In this document: positions 40,484 through 47,206 of the stretch, one piece after another
Layout of the letters: the number at the start of each line of letters is the position of its first letter
Position numbering within the stretch: position 1 is the first letter of the stretch
Origin: JBFLVT01 sp036804525
GTDB taxonomy: Bacteria > Bacillota > Desulfotomaculia > Desulfotomaculales > JASEER01
Reading direction: 5' to 3'
Assembly (NCBI GenBank): GCA_036804525.1
Contig: DAIRSE010000006.1
Coordinates: 26,970-90,969 of the forward strand
Length of the DNA: 64,000 nt
Position numbers and translations under genes: made by a program
The notes under the pieces: model-generated
The model's input: the letters and a program-made list of their open reading frames with translations, nothing else
What the model was told of the DNA's origin: nothing
Databases searched by the model: none

Positions 40484-41824
40484 TTAATTACCTCCTGCGC
40501 TGCCGGCTTCGCTCAGGGCCTCGTTCAGAATGGCTATGGCCTCATCAAGCTCGGTATCGGTAACAACGAGGGGCGCCAAGAAACGAAGCACGTTGCCGAA
40601 AACGCCGGCCGTTAAAATCAACAGGCCGCGCTTCCGGCAGGCTCCCGCAACCCGGTCGGTCAGTTCCTTGGCCGGCTCTTTCGTCTTACGGTCTTTAACC
40701 AGCTCTATAGCCACCATCGCCCCAAGGCCGCGGACATCACCAATACACGGGTAGCGCTCCTGCAGAGCAAGCAGGTGATCCTTCATCCGTGCCCCGATTT
40801 GGACCGCCCTCTCGCACAACCCTTCCTCTTCAAGAACCTTCAGCACTTCCAGGGCGGCTGCACAGGCAACCGGGTTACCGGCGTAGGTCCCCCCGATCTC
40901 ACCGGGTTCGGGAGCGTCCATAATTTCGGCCCGGCCGACAACACCGGAGAGAGGCAGCCCGCCGGCCAGAGACTTGGCCACCGTAATCATGTCGGGTACC
41001 AGCCCCCAGTGCTCGCAGGCAAAAAGTTTCCCGGTACGCCCGAAACCGGTCTGAACCTCGTCAGCCACAAAAAGAATGCCGTATTTGGCGCAGATGTCGC
41101 GCAGGCCGGGAAGAAACTCCGGCGGGGGAACAATGAAACCGCCCTCACCCTGAACGGGCTCGGCGATGAGCACCGCGATCTTATCAGCGGCCTGTTCGGC
41201 CAGGAAGAAGCGCTCCAGGTTTTGTACGCAGCGCAGGTCGCACGACGGATAGGTCAATCCGAAGTAGCAGCGGTAGCAGTAACCCGAAGGAATCTTATAC
41301 ACGTCGGGGGCAAACGGCCCAAAGCCGTATTTGTAAGGACGGACCTTGCTCGTTAAAGTCATTGTCAGCAGCGTCCGGCCGTGGAAGCCGCACTCCAGGC
41401 TGATCACCCCGGACCTCCCGGTGGCCCTGCGGGCGATCTTGACCGCGTTCTCTACGGCTTCCGCCCCGCTGTTGACGAACATAACCTTCTTGGGAAAGTC
41501 GCCGGGCGTGATACCGGCCAGTTTTTCGGCCAGGGTCAGGTACGGCTCGTACATCGCGATGTTGAAACAGGTATGCGTAAACTTCTCAGCCTGCTCGGCA
41601 ATGGCCTTAACGATGCGGGGATGGCAGTGCCCGACGTTGATCGTACCGATACCGGCTACAAAATCGAGAAATTCGTTGCCGTCAACATCAACAATACGGG
41701 CTCCTCGAGCCCGCGCAGCAAAGAAGGGTCCGATATTGGAAACGCCTCGGGCCACAAACTGCCGGCGTTTGGCCAAAAGAGCCGACGCCTTGGGTCCCGG
41801 GAACTCACCTTTAATCGTTGGCAT
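40484..41824 (-). CDS. gabT: Class III aminotransferase, GABA aminotransferase-like
   Basis: A 446-residue PLP enzyme of the class III aminotransferases. It has GNEFLDFVAGIGTINVGHCHP, VNSGAEAVENAVKIAR, FHGRTLLTMTLTSKV, a CYRCYFGLTYPSCDLRC insert common in Firmicute GabT-like proteins, EPVQGEGGF, DEVQTGFGRTG and the PLP lysine in TVAKSLAGG. It probably converts 4-aminobutyrate to succinate semialdehyde, though ornithine- or beta-alanine-type specificity cannot be excluded. GAGGAG lies nine bases before the ATG. It lies between MoaD and AOR-1. Confidence 0.85.
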   Translation of the reverse strand: MPTIKGEFPGPKASALLAKRRQFVARGVSNIGPFFAARARGARIVDVDGNEFLDFVAGIGTINVGHCHPRIVKAIAEQAEKFTHTCFNIAMYEPYLTLAEKLAGITPGDFPKKVMFVNSGAEAVENAVKIARRATGRSGVISLECGFHGRTLLTMTLTSKVRPYKYGFGPFAPDVYKIPSGYCYRCYFGLTYPSCDLRCVQNLERFFLAEQAADKIAVLIAEPVQGEGGFIVPPPEFLPGLRDICAKYGILFVADEVQTGFGRTGKLFACEHWGLVPDMITVAKSLAGGLPLSGVVGRAEIMDAPEPGEIGGTYAGNPVACAAALEVLKVLEEEGLCERAVQIGARMKDHLLALQERYPCIGDVRGLGAMVAIELVKDRKTKEPAKELTDRVAGACRKRGLLILTAGVFGNVLRFLAPLVVTDTELDEAIAILNEALSEAGSAGGN

Positions 41825-42021
41825 TTGCAGGTTCTCCTCTTGAATGAATATTAGACTTAAGACTTTAAGACTTTAGAACGCAAGACATTTGGAGAAGTTA
41901 CATCGGGGAATTCGCTCCTGGCGAATCCCTTCAAGTCTTGTGACCTACGACTTACGACTGTTGTACCCCCGTCAAAAACGAGCACAGCACGAAAGGCATT
42001 TGCGAAGTATTTCATGGGGCG
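41825..42021. repeat. Palindrome flanked by AAGTC/CGACTTA words
   Basis: A 197-base gap with no gene. A palindrome, GGAATTCGC...GGCGAATCC at about 41908-41930, is flanked by tracts of AGACTTAAGACTTT (41850-41872) and TACGACTTACGACTG (41945-41960). It resembles the element at 32312-32403. Confidence 0.45.
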
Positions 42022-42255
42022 CTACCCGCCGGCCACGAGGGGTAAAACGTGTACCACATCCCCGTCCTGGAGCACACGATCACGCTCGCTCTTGGTACCG
42101 TTAACGGCCACCATCAGCACGTATTCCAGGGGAACGCCCAGGAGCTCGATCAGTGCGTCCACCGTAGTACCTCCGGGGACATCAACGGGGAACTCCGCTG
42201 TACCCGCTCCGGCATACCTGGCAAGAGGACCCCAGAGTCTAACAGTCAAGCGCAT
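42022..42255 (-). CDS. MoaD/ThiS-like sulfur-carrier protein
   Basis: A 77-residue ubiquitin-fold protein with the mandatory C-terminal Gly-Gly (VLPLVAGG) and a core like MoaD (VRLWGPLARYAG, GDVVHVLP). MoaD-type proteins carry the thiocarboxylate used to build the dithiolene of the metal-binding pterin. It starts one base after the AOR-2 stop (TAGAATG), so it is coupled to it. AOR-family enzymes need this cofactor with tungsten, and AOR operons often carry such a gene. No other moa gene is in the window. Confidence 0.88.
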   Translation of the reverse strand: MRLTVRLWGPLARYAGAGTAEFPVDVPGGTTVDALIELLGVPLEYVLMVAVNGTKSERDRVLQDGDVVHVLPLVAGG

Positions 42256-42256
42256 T

Positions 42257-44044
42257 CTAAAGCCCAGCCTTCAGGCCCAGCTCTTTCAGGCCGAGTTCCT
42301 GCAATTTCGCCGCGGTGGGCTTGCCGTCGGCTGTCCACCCGCGCAGCTCATAATACTCTTTAAGCATTGCGGCGTACTGGTCCGGCGGGATAACCTTGCC
42401 GGCCGTGGCGCCGGAGGTCAGGGCATCCTTTACCAAGCGCAGCGGCACGTTGTCGTCGCGGGCCGAGAACCCTTCCCTGACGTTAAACAGCCGGGCCAGG
42501 TTGAAGATCCGTTCCCCGGCCAGCTGCAGTTCTTCGGGCGTTAAGTTCTCCCCCACCGCGGCCGAGAGCAGCTCAGCCATTGTCTCCCAGGATACGGCCC
42601 AGAAATCGCACAGGGAAAGCGAGAACTTAAAGGCGTTGTAGTGCTGCAGGTCGCGGACGAGCTCGGCCTTCCCCTCGATGGTGAAGGGGTCACGGCTGCC
42701 GTAAGCCTCTTCAGCAACCGGCCAGGCGCTCATGTGACAGGCGCCGCGCGGGGCGGTAGCGTAAGCCAGTGCCATTGCCCAGGAACCGCGCGGTTCGTAA
42801 CCGGGGAATTCAAGCCCCTTGATCTGCATCGCAAAGTCCGCGCCGCCGAACCGCTCCGCCATCTTTTTCACCCCGGCGGCAAGTTCGGCTCCGATCCCTT
42901 CGCGGCGGGCAATCAGACCCGGCATTTCCAGGTAGCGTTCCACGTCACCGAAGGTGATCCCAAAATCGTGCGGGCCTTTTTCGGTCAGTTCCATGGCAAA
43001 GGCAACGACACCGCCCGTGGAAATGGTATCCAGACCCAGGTCGTCGCACGCTGCATTGAAAGCAGCAACGGCTTCGAGGTCGCCGATGCCGCAGTTCGCG
43101 CCGGCGACGGCCAGGGTTTCGTACTCCGGCCCTTCCACTGCGGCGCGGCCGGTGCGGATGTAGTTCCCGCAGCCCAGGCCGCAGCTCAGGCAGGCTTTCT
43201 TGGCCAGCCTGACGGCCTGTACGGCGGGAGAACTGAGCTTGGCAAAATCGACAAAGGTTCCGTCTTGGAAGTTCCGGGTGGGTAAAATCCCGGCGTTCTG
43301 CGACAGCTCGACGATCATCGGTGTTCCGTCGGTATACGCCCAGAGGTTGGTATCGGTCAGAACGTCGCCGCGCAGGGCCTTAAGGGCCAGTTCCATCAAA
43401 CGCTGGGCATCAGCTACCTTCACAGCTCCCGTGCCGCGCACGATAACGGCCTTGAGGTTCTTGGCGCCCATGACGGCGCCGACGCCGCCGCGCCCGGCCT
43501 GACGGTACAGCTCTGAGGTAATACAGGCGAAAGGCACAAGGTTTTCCCCGGCCGGCCCGATGGAAAGGATTCGGCTGTCCGCCCCCCATCTGTCAGTCAG
43601 CCGATGTTCAACCTCGTGCGTGCCGAGGCCCCAAAGGTCGCCGGCCGGCTCGAAGGAAACCTTGTCGTCCTCGATGCGCACCACGACGGGGGCCGGCGCG
43701 CGGCCTTCCAGGATAACCAGGTCGTAACCCGCATACTTGATTTCCCCGGCGACAGAACCGCCGACCGAACAGTCGAGAACGGTCCCGGTAGCAGGAGACC
43801 GGGTGATGATTGTCAGCTTACCGGAGCAGGGGACAGGCGTTCCGGTAAAGGGGCCGGTCGCCAGAATCAGCTTGTTGTCCGGCCCAAGGGGGTCAGTCCC
43901 CGGGGCCAGTTCTTCAAAAAGATAACGATATCCGAGGCCCTTGCCTCCCCAAAACTGGCGCGCCCATTCCCGGTTTAATTCCTCGCGGTGGGACGTCTGG
44001 TTTGTCAGGTCAATGCGCAGTACCACTCCCTGGTAGCTTTTCAT
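42257..44044 (-). CDS. Aldehyde:ferredoxin oxidoreductase (AOR-2)
   Basis: A 595-residue AOR-family tungstoenzyme. It has WGGKGLGYRYLFEEL, ATGPFTGTPVP, GGVGAVMGAKNLKAV, and the [4Fe-4S] ligands Cys285, Cys288 and Cys292 in ACLSCGLGCGN, with a fourth Cys in SLCDFW near 525. AVEGPEYETLAV and TAPRGACHMSA follow. Its ATG overlaps the polyferredoxin stop (ATGA); a longer reading runs through the ferredoxin gene and is not real. Position next to a putrescine-type aminotransferase suggests an omega-amino aldehyde as substrate; that is inference. Confidence 0.93.
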   Translation of the reverse strand: MKSYQGVVLRIDLTNQTSHREELNREWARQFWGGKGLGYRYLFEELAPGTDPLGPDNKLILATGPFTGTPVPCSGKLTIITRSPATGTVLDCSVGGSVAGEIKYAGYDLVILEGRAPAPVVVRIEDDKVSFEPAGDLWGLGTHEVEHRLTDRWGADSRILSIGPAGENLVPFACITSELYRQAGRGGVGAVMGAKNLKAVIVRGTGAVKVADAQRLMELALKALRGDVLTDTNLWAYTDGTPMIVELSQNAGILPTRNFQDGTFVDFAKLSSPAVQAVRLAKKACLSCGLGCGNYIRTGRAAVEGPEYETLAVAGANCGIGDLEAVAAFNAACDDLGLDTISTGGVVAFAMELTEKGPHDFGITFGDVERYLEMPGLIARREGIGAELAAGVKKMAERFGGADFAMQIKGLEFPGYEPRGSWAMALAYATAPRGACHMSAWPVAEEAYGSRDPFTIEGKAELVRDLQHYNAFKFSLSLCDFWAVSWETMAELLSAAVGENLTPEELQLAGERIFNLARLFNVREGFSARDDNVPLRLVKDALTSGATAGKVIPPDQYAAMLKEYYELRGWTADGKPTAAKLQELGLKELGLKAGL

Positions 44045-44448
44045 TGCCCGCTCACCTCCTCCAGCTTGAGGGCGCCGTGGGGACACCACGCCACGCACAC
44101 CGGTTGGCCCCCGCAATGGTCGCAGATACGCGGCAGGCCGTCGTCCTTGATGCTGATTACTTCCTGCGGGCACTCCGCCGCACAGACGCCGCAGCGGTCG
44201 CAAAGATCGTTGTTGAGCAGCGGCACGCCGTCGCCCATCGTCAACGCCCCGGTCGGGCAGGCGTCGACGCAACGCCCGCAGGCGTCGCACAGCCGGGCTT
44301 CCACCACCAGTCCCTGCCGGCCGTAGCGGCTCACAACCGCCAGCCGCGCTTCCAGAGGACTGAACCGCCCTTCATGGCGGCCCGAACACGCCAGCTGGCA
44401 GAGGCGACAGCCGATGCAGTTTTCCATTGCAAAGACCAATCGATGCAC
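44041..44448 (-). CDS. Polyferredoxin with four [4Fe-4S] clusters
   Basis: A 135-residue iron-sulfur protein with four Cys sets: CIGCRLCQLACS (~11-22), CDACGRCVDACP (~54-65), CDRCGVCAAECP (~83-94) and CDHCGGQPVCVAWCP (~108-122). It resembles the HycB/AOR-associated electron-transfer subunits. Being coupled to AOR-2 (4-base overlap), it probably takes its electrons. The GTG at 44448 follows GGAGGAGGG; an internal ATG seven codons later is less well placed. It lies 16 bases from the putrescine aminotransferase stop. Confidence 0.93.
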   Translation of the reverse strand: MHRLVFAMENCIGCRLCQLACSGRHEGRFSPLEARLAVVSRYGRQGLVVEARLCDACGRCVDACPTGALTMGDGVPLLNNDLCDRCGVCAAECPQEVISIKDDGLPRICDHCGGQPVCVAWCPHGALKLEEVSGQ

Positions 44449-44464
44449 TTCCCGTCCCTCCTCC

Positions 44465-45811
44465 TTAGAGCGTCGCCGCCACTTCGGCCAGGGTGTCTTC
44501 CAGCCGCTGAATTACAGCATCCATCTGCTCGCGGGAGATCGTCAACGGCGGCTCGATGCGAATGGTCTTGGAATTGATGTAGGTGCCGGCAACGAGCACG
44601 CCGCGCGCAAAAAGACCCTTGGCCACGGCGTAGCCGATATCGTTAGTCACAAACTCCATGCCGATCATCAGCCCCTTGCCGCGGACTTCCAGCATGACCT
44701 GCGGGTAACGCGCGGCCAGGTCTTTGAGAGCGCCCATCAAATAGGCTCCTGATTCGGCCGCCCGTTCGGGAAGCTTCTCTTCAAGGAGCACGTTGATGTT
44801 GGCGATGGCCGCCGCGCAGCAGACCGGGTTGCCGCCGAACGTAGTGGAATGCAGGATCGGGTTTTCAATGAGCTTCTCCCAGATTTCCGCCCGGGAGACA
44901 AAAGCTCCGATCGGCATCACCCTGCCGCCGAAAGCCTTTGCCAGGCAAAGAATATCGGGAACAACCTTGTAGTGCTCGCAGCAGAACATCTTGCCGGTCC
45001 GGCCCATGCCGGTCTGGACCTCGTCCAGGATGAGCAGCGCGCCGTACTGGCTGCAGAGATCCCGCACTTTGGGGAGGTAATCGTCGGGAGGCACGATGAT
45101 TCCACCTTCGCCCTGGATCGGTTCCAGGATAACCGCAGCCACGTCTTGTCCAAGAAACTTCGAGGCTTCCAGGGCCTTGGCGAGGGCGTCGGCATCGCCG
45201 AACGGGACGTGCGTAAATCCCGGCAGCAGCGGCTGGAAGGGCTTGCGGAAAACTCCCTTCGCGGTGGCGCTCAGTGAACCCAGGGACTTACCGTGAAAAC
45301 CACCGGTAGTGGCGATAAAATGCCACCGTCCCGTAGCCATGCGGGCGAACTTGAGCGCACCTTCAATCGATTCGGTACCGCTGTTGACAAAAAATGCGTA
45401 TTTCAGATCGCCGGGGGTAATCAAGGCCAAAAGGTGAGCAAGGTACCCGCGGAGCGGGTCAAGCAATTCCTGGCTGTGCAGGGCTTGCCTCCGCAGCTGG
45501 TTGAACACGGCTTCCAATACCTTCGGGTTACGGTGTCCCACGTTGTAAATCCCGAAACCGCCGAGGCAATCGATGAACTCCTTGCCCCAGACATCGGTGA
45601 AGGTACTGCCGCCGTCCTTCCACTCCACGGAGGTGTAGTCGGTGGAGACCGACTTGCGGTACTCCAGGAAACCGGGGTTGACGTGCTCGCGGAAGTTATA
45701 AACCGTCTCCTGGACGACTCTTTCCCGCTGCGCGTCGTCAAGCTCTTCGCGGGCGATCAGATCCAAAACATACCGCGAGTGCTCCAGAGCTTTACTGTAC
45801 TTGTCGCTCAC
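44465..45811 (-). CDS. patA: Class III aminotransferase, putrescine aminotransferase-like
   Basis: A 448-residue PLP enzyme most like YgjG/PatA. It has the long N-terminal extension typical of that group (ETVYNFREHVNPGFLEYRKS), DYTSVEWKDGGSTFTD, ECLGG-like CLGGFGIYNVGHRNP, VNSGTESIEGALKFAR, GGFHGKSLGSLSATAKG, EPIQGEGG and the PLP lysine in CLAKAFGGRVMPIGA. It should convert putrescine to 4-aminobutanal (cyclising to pyrroline). The GTG at 45811 has GAGAGGAGG six bases upstream; a TTG at 45835 is also in frame. It is first in the operon. Confidence 0.88.
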   Translation of the reverse strand: MSDKYSKALEHSRYVLDLIAREELDDAQRERVVQETVYNFREHVNPGFLEYRKSVSTDYTSVEWKDGGSTFTDVWGKEFIDCLGGFGIYNVGHRNPKVLEAVFNQLRRQALHSQELLDPLRGYLAHLLALITPGDLKYAFFVNSGTESIEGALKFARMATGRWHFIATTGGFHGKSLGSLSATAKGVFRKPFQPLLPGFTHVPFGDADALAKALEASKFLGQDVAAVILEPIQGEGGIIVPPDDYLPKVRDLCSQYGALLILDEVQTGMGRTGKMFCCEHYKVVPDILCLAKAFGGRVMPIGAFVSRAEIWEKLIENPILHSTTFGGNPVCCAAAIANINVLLEEKLPERAAESGAYLMGALKDLAARYPQVMLEVRGKGLMIGMEFVTNDIGYAVAKGLFARGVLVAGTYINSKTIRIEPPLTISREQMDAVIQRLEDTLAEVAATL

Positions 45812-45844
45812 AATAAGCCTCCTCTCCTTGTTCAAGAAAACACA

Positions 45845-45886
45845 AACGCCACGAGGTTACTTGTTTATATACCAACCCCTGGCGTT
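45845..45886. promoter_or_regulatory. Inverted repeat in the leader of the aminotransferase/AOR operon
   Basis: AACGCCACGAGGTT and AACCCCTGGCGTT face each other across 15 bases, with two mismatches, 34 bases before the patA start. It could be an operator or an RNA hairpin that limits translation. The whole gap, 45812-46220, has no gene. Confidence 0.45.
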
Positions 45887-46087
45887 AATGTCGGTGTATG
45901 AATAATCTTTCGGACCATTGTAAATAGGCGGGCAAACAGTAATTCACCACCTAGTTACTTAAACAAATATTACTTTAATTATTACTCCATCTGTTTAACT
46001 CAGGTTACCGGGAGAAGTGGTTTTTGTAATAGCGTTCAATTTTTAAACCCTTAGTAATATTTGCTTTTATTTGCTCCGATGATTTTA

Positions 46088-46115
46088 AGTATACAATATA
46101 CAAGGCACATGACAA
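46088..46115 (-). promoter_or_regulatory. Candidate sigma-A promoter of the aminotransferase/AOR operon
   Basis: TTGTCA (46115-46110), a 16-base spacer and TATACT (46093-46088) on the minus strand, giving a leader of about 270 bases before patA. The region between is AT-rich; no -24/-12 element was found. Confidence 0.4.
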
Positions 46116-46167
46116 GTCTTTCCACTTCATCCGGCACTGATGCAAAAACAAAATCGGATGATTGCAA

Positions 46168-46197
46168 GAAAAAAGCCCCCTCTCACAGGGGGCTGCT
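46168..46197 (-). terminator. Rho-independent terminator after the DUF2680 gene
   Basis: AGCCCCCT pairs with AGGGGGCT on the minus strand and is followed by TTTTTTC. It is 24 bases past the stop. Confidence 0.9.
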
Positions 46198-46220
46198 TCA
46201 ATGAGCACCCTCGTCAAGTT

Positions 46221-46592
46221 CTAAGACTGTGCCGGTGCCGGTGTCGCCCATCCCTGACCGCAATACCTGCCGAAACCTCCGCCGAATCCGTTGCCGGAAC
46301 CGCCGCCGCGGCCCTTACCCATGCCCATGCCGGGACCGCCCATCGGACAGGTAAAACCGTTGTCCTTGTGCCACTGGTACATCTGATCAAAGTGGTTCTT
46401 CAGGGCCTGGCCCTGCTCCGGCGTCAGCCGGCCGTCCTTAACCGCTTGATCGACCCAGGCTTTCTTTGCCGCGAACTTCTGGTCAAACCAGGCCTTGGCA
46501 TCGACCGCCGGGTCGGTGGCCGCAAACGCCGGTACCGCCATTAGGGCGGCAAAGGTCAACAGAACTAGCAACAAGACAAGTTTCTTTTGCAT
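46221..46592 (-). CDS. Secreted DUF2680-like protein with Gly/Met-rich tail
   Basis: A 123-residue exported protein: signal peptide (1-24, ending AFA), a helical domain of the DUF2680/YckD type (AKAWFDQKFAAKKAWVDQAV, KDGRLTPEQGQALKNHFDQM), then a low-complexity Gly/Met/Phe/Arg tail with two Cys and Met repeats (MGGPGMGMGKGRGG). The helical half resembles metal-linked Spy/CnrX-like envelope proteins in pattern; the Met/Cys tail may bind metal. The ATG at 46592 has AAAGGAGGGG seven bases upstream. Function is unknown. Confidence 0.75.
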   Translation of the reverse strand: MQKKLVLLLVLLTFAALMAVPAFAATDPAVDAKAWFDQKFAAKKAWVDQAVKDGRLTPEQGQALKNHFDQMYQWHKDNGFTCPMGGPGMGMGKGRGGGSGNGFGGGFGRYCGQGWATPAPAQS

Positions 46593-46678
46593 GATATCCC
46601 CTCCTTTGTCCACTAGTCTAACCGCTCAATGTGGCGAAACTGTCGCGTAAATCGTACAATTTTGTGAACAAACCGCTC

Positions 46679-47026
46679 CTACTTATCCCCTTCTTCTGGA
46701 ACGATACAGATAAAGGAAAGATCCTGTTCCCCGCTATTCTGAAACTGGTGCTCCACGCCGCCGGGAACGTAAGCCACCGATCCCGGCTCGAGAGCGTGCT
46801 CCCGGCCAGCCATAAACAAGGTGCCCCGGCCGCTGACAATGTAGTTGATATGCGGCCACGGGTGCGTATGACGGGGGCTGTACCCGCCCCTGCCAAGGGT
46901 GAACAGGCGCATCACCCAGCCCTGCCATCCCTGCTCCGGTCCGATAAGCGTTTGCTTTACGGCGTTCGCAATCCCCGGGGCCTCCAGCCTGACAGCTTTG
47001 ATATCTTTAACGTTGCTGACATACAT
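46679..47026 (-). CDS. Cupin-domain protein
   Basis: A 115-residue single-domain cupin. Motif 1 is RHTHPWPHINYIVSGRG (about residues 52-68, His ligands plus a conserved His-Asn change at the Glu position), and motif 2 is PGGVEHQFQNSG (88-99) with the last His. Such cupins bind a metal ion and act as small isomerases, dioxygenases or sensors. AGGAGGG precedes the ATG. It is monocistronic, with no informative neighbour; the substrate is unknown. Confidence 0.85.
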   Translation of the reverse strand: MYVSNVKDIKAVRLEAPGIANAVKQTLIGPEQGWQGWVMRLFTLGRGGYSPRHTHPWPHINYIVSGRGTLFMAGREHALEPGSVAYVPGGVEHQFQNSGEQDLSFICIVPEEGDK

Positions 47027-47206
47027 AACGTTTCCCTCCTGCTAAAGAATTAATAGGACAACCATTCATCAAAATACTCAGAAAACCCTGCTGTTCCACC
47101 TTACTCAAAAGCTAATCACCAATACCGTCACAAATTAGCAATTAGTGGGTTTATCATTAATAGCAGTCCATTATGCAATACTTCATTGGAACAGGGAGTG
47201 TTGTTA

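Noticed and set aside
40484..41824. Calling the aminotransferase acetylornithine aminotransferase
   Set aside because: Class III enzymes are close, but the CYRCYFGLTYPSCDLRC insert and the operon context fit a GABA-type enzyme better; specificity is still marked as uncertain.
42257..44290. Longer form of AOR-2 starting upstream
   Set aside because: The extra 82 codons overlap the polyferredoxin gene out of frame and are Arg-rich shadow sequence; the ATG at 44044 begins at the family's N-terminus.
45812..46170. Sigma-54 promoter before the aminotransferase/AOR operon
   Set aside because: I looked for GG-N10-GC with TGGC and TTGC context on the minus strand; no match was found, unlike the clear one before tnaA.
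46005..46217. 70-codon ORF on the minus strand before the aminotransferase operon
   Set aside because: It crosses the DUF2680 terminator and a likely promoter, its sequence is of mixed composition, and it has no ribosome binding site.
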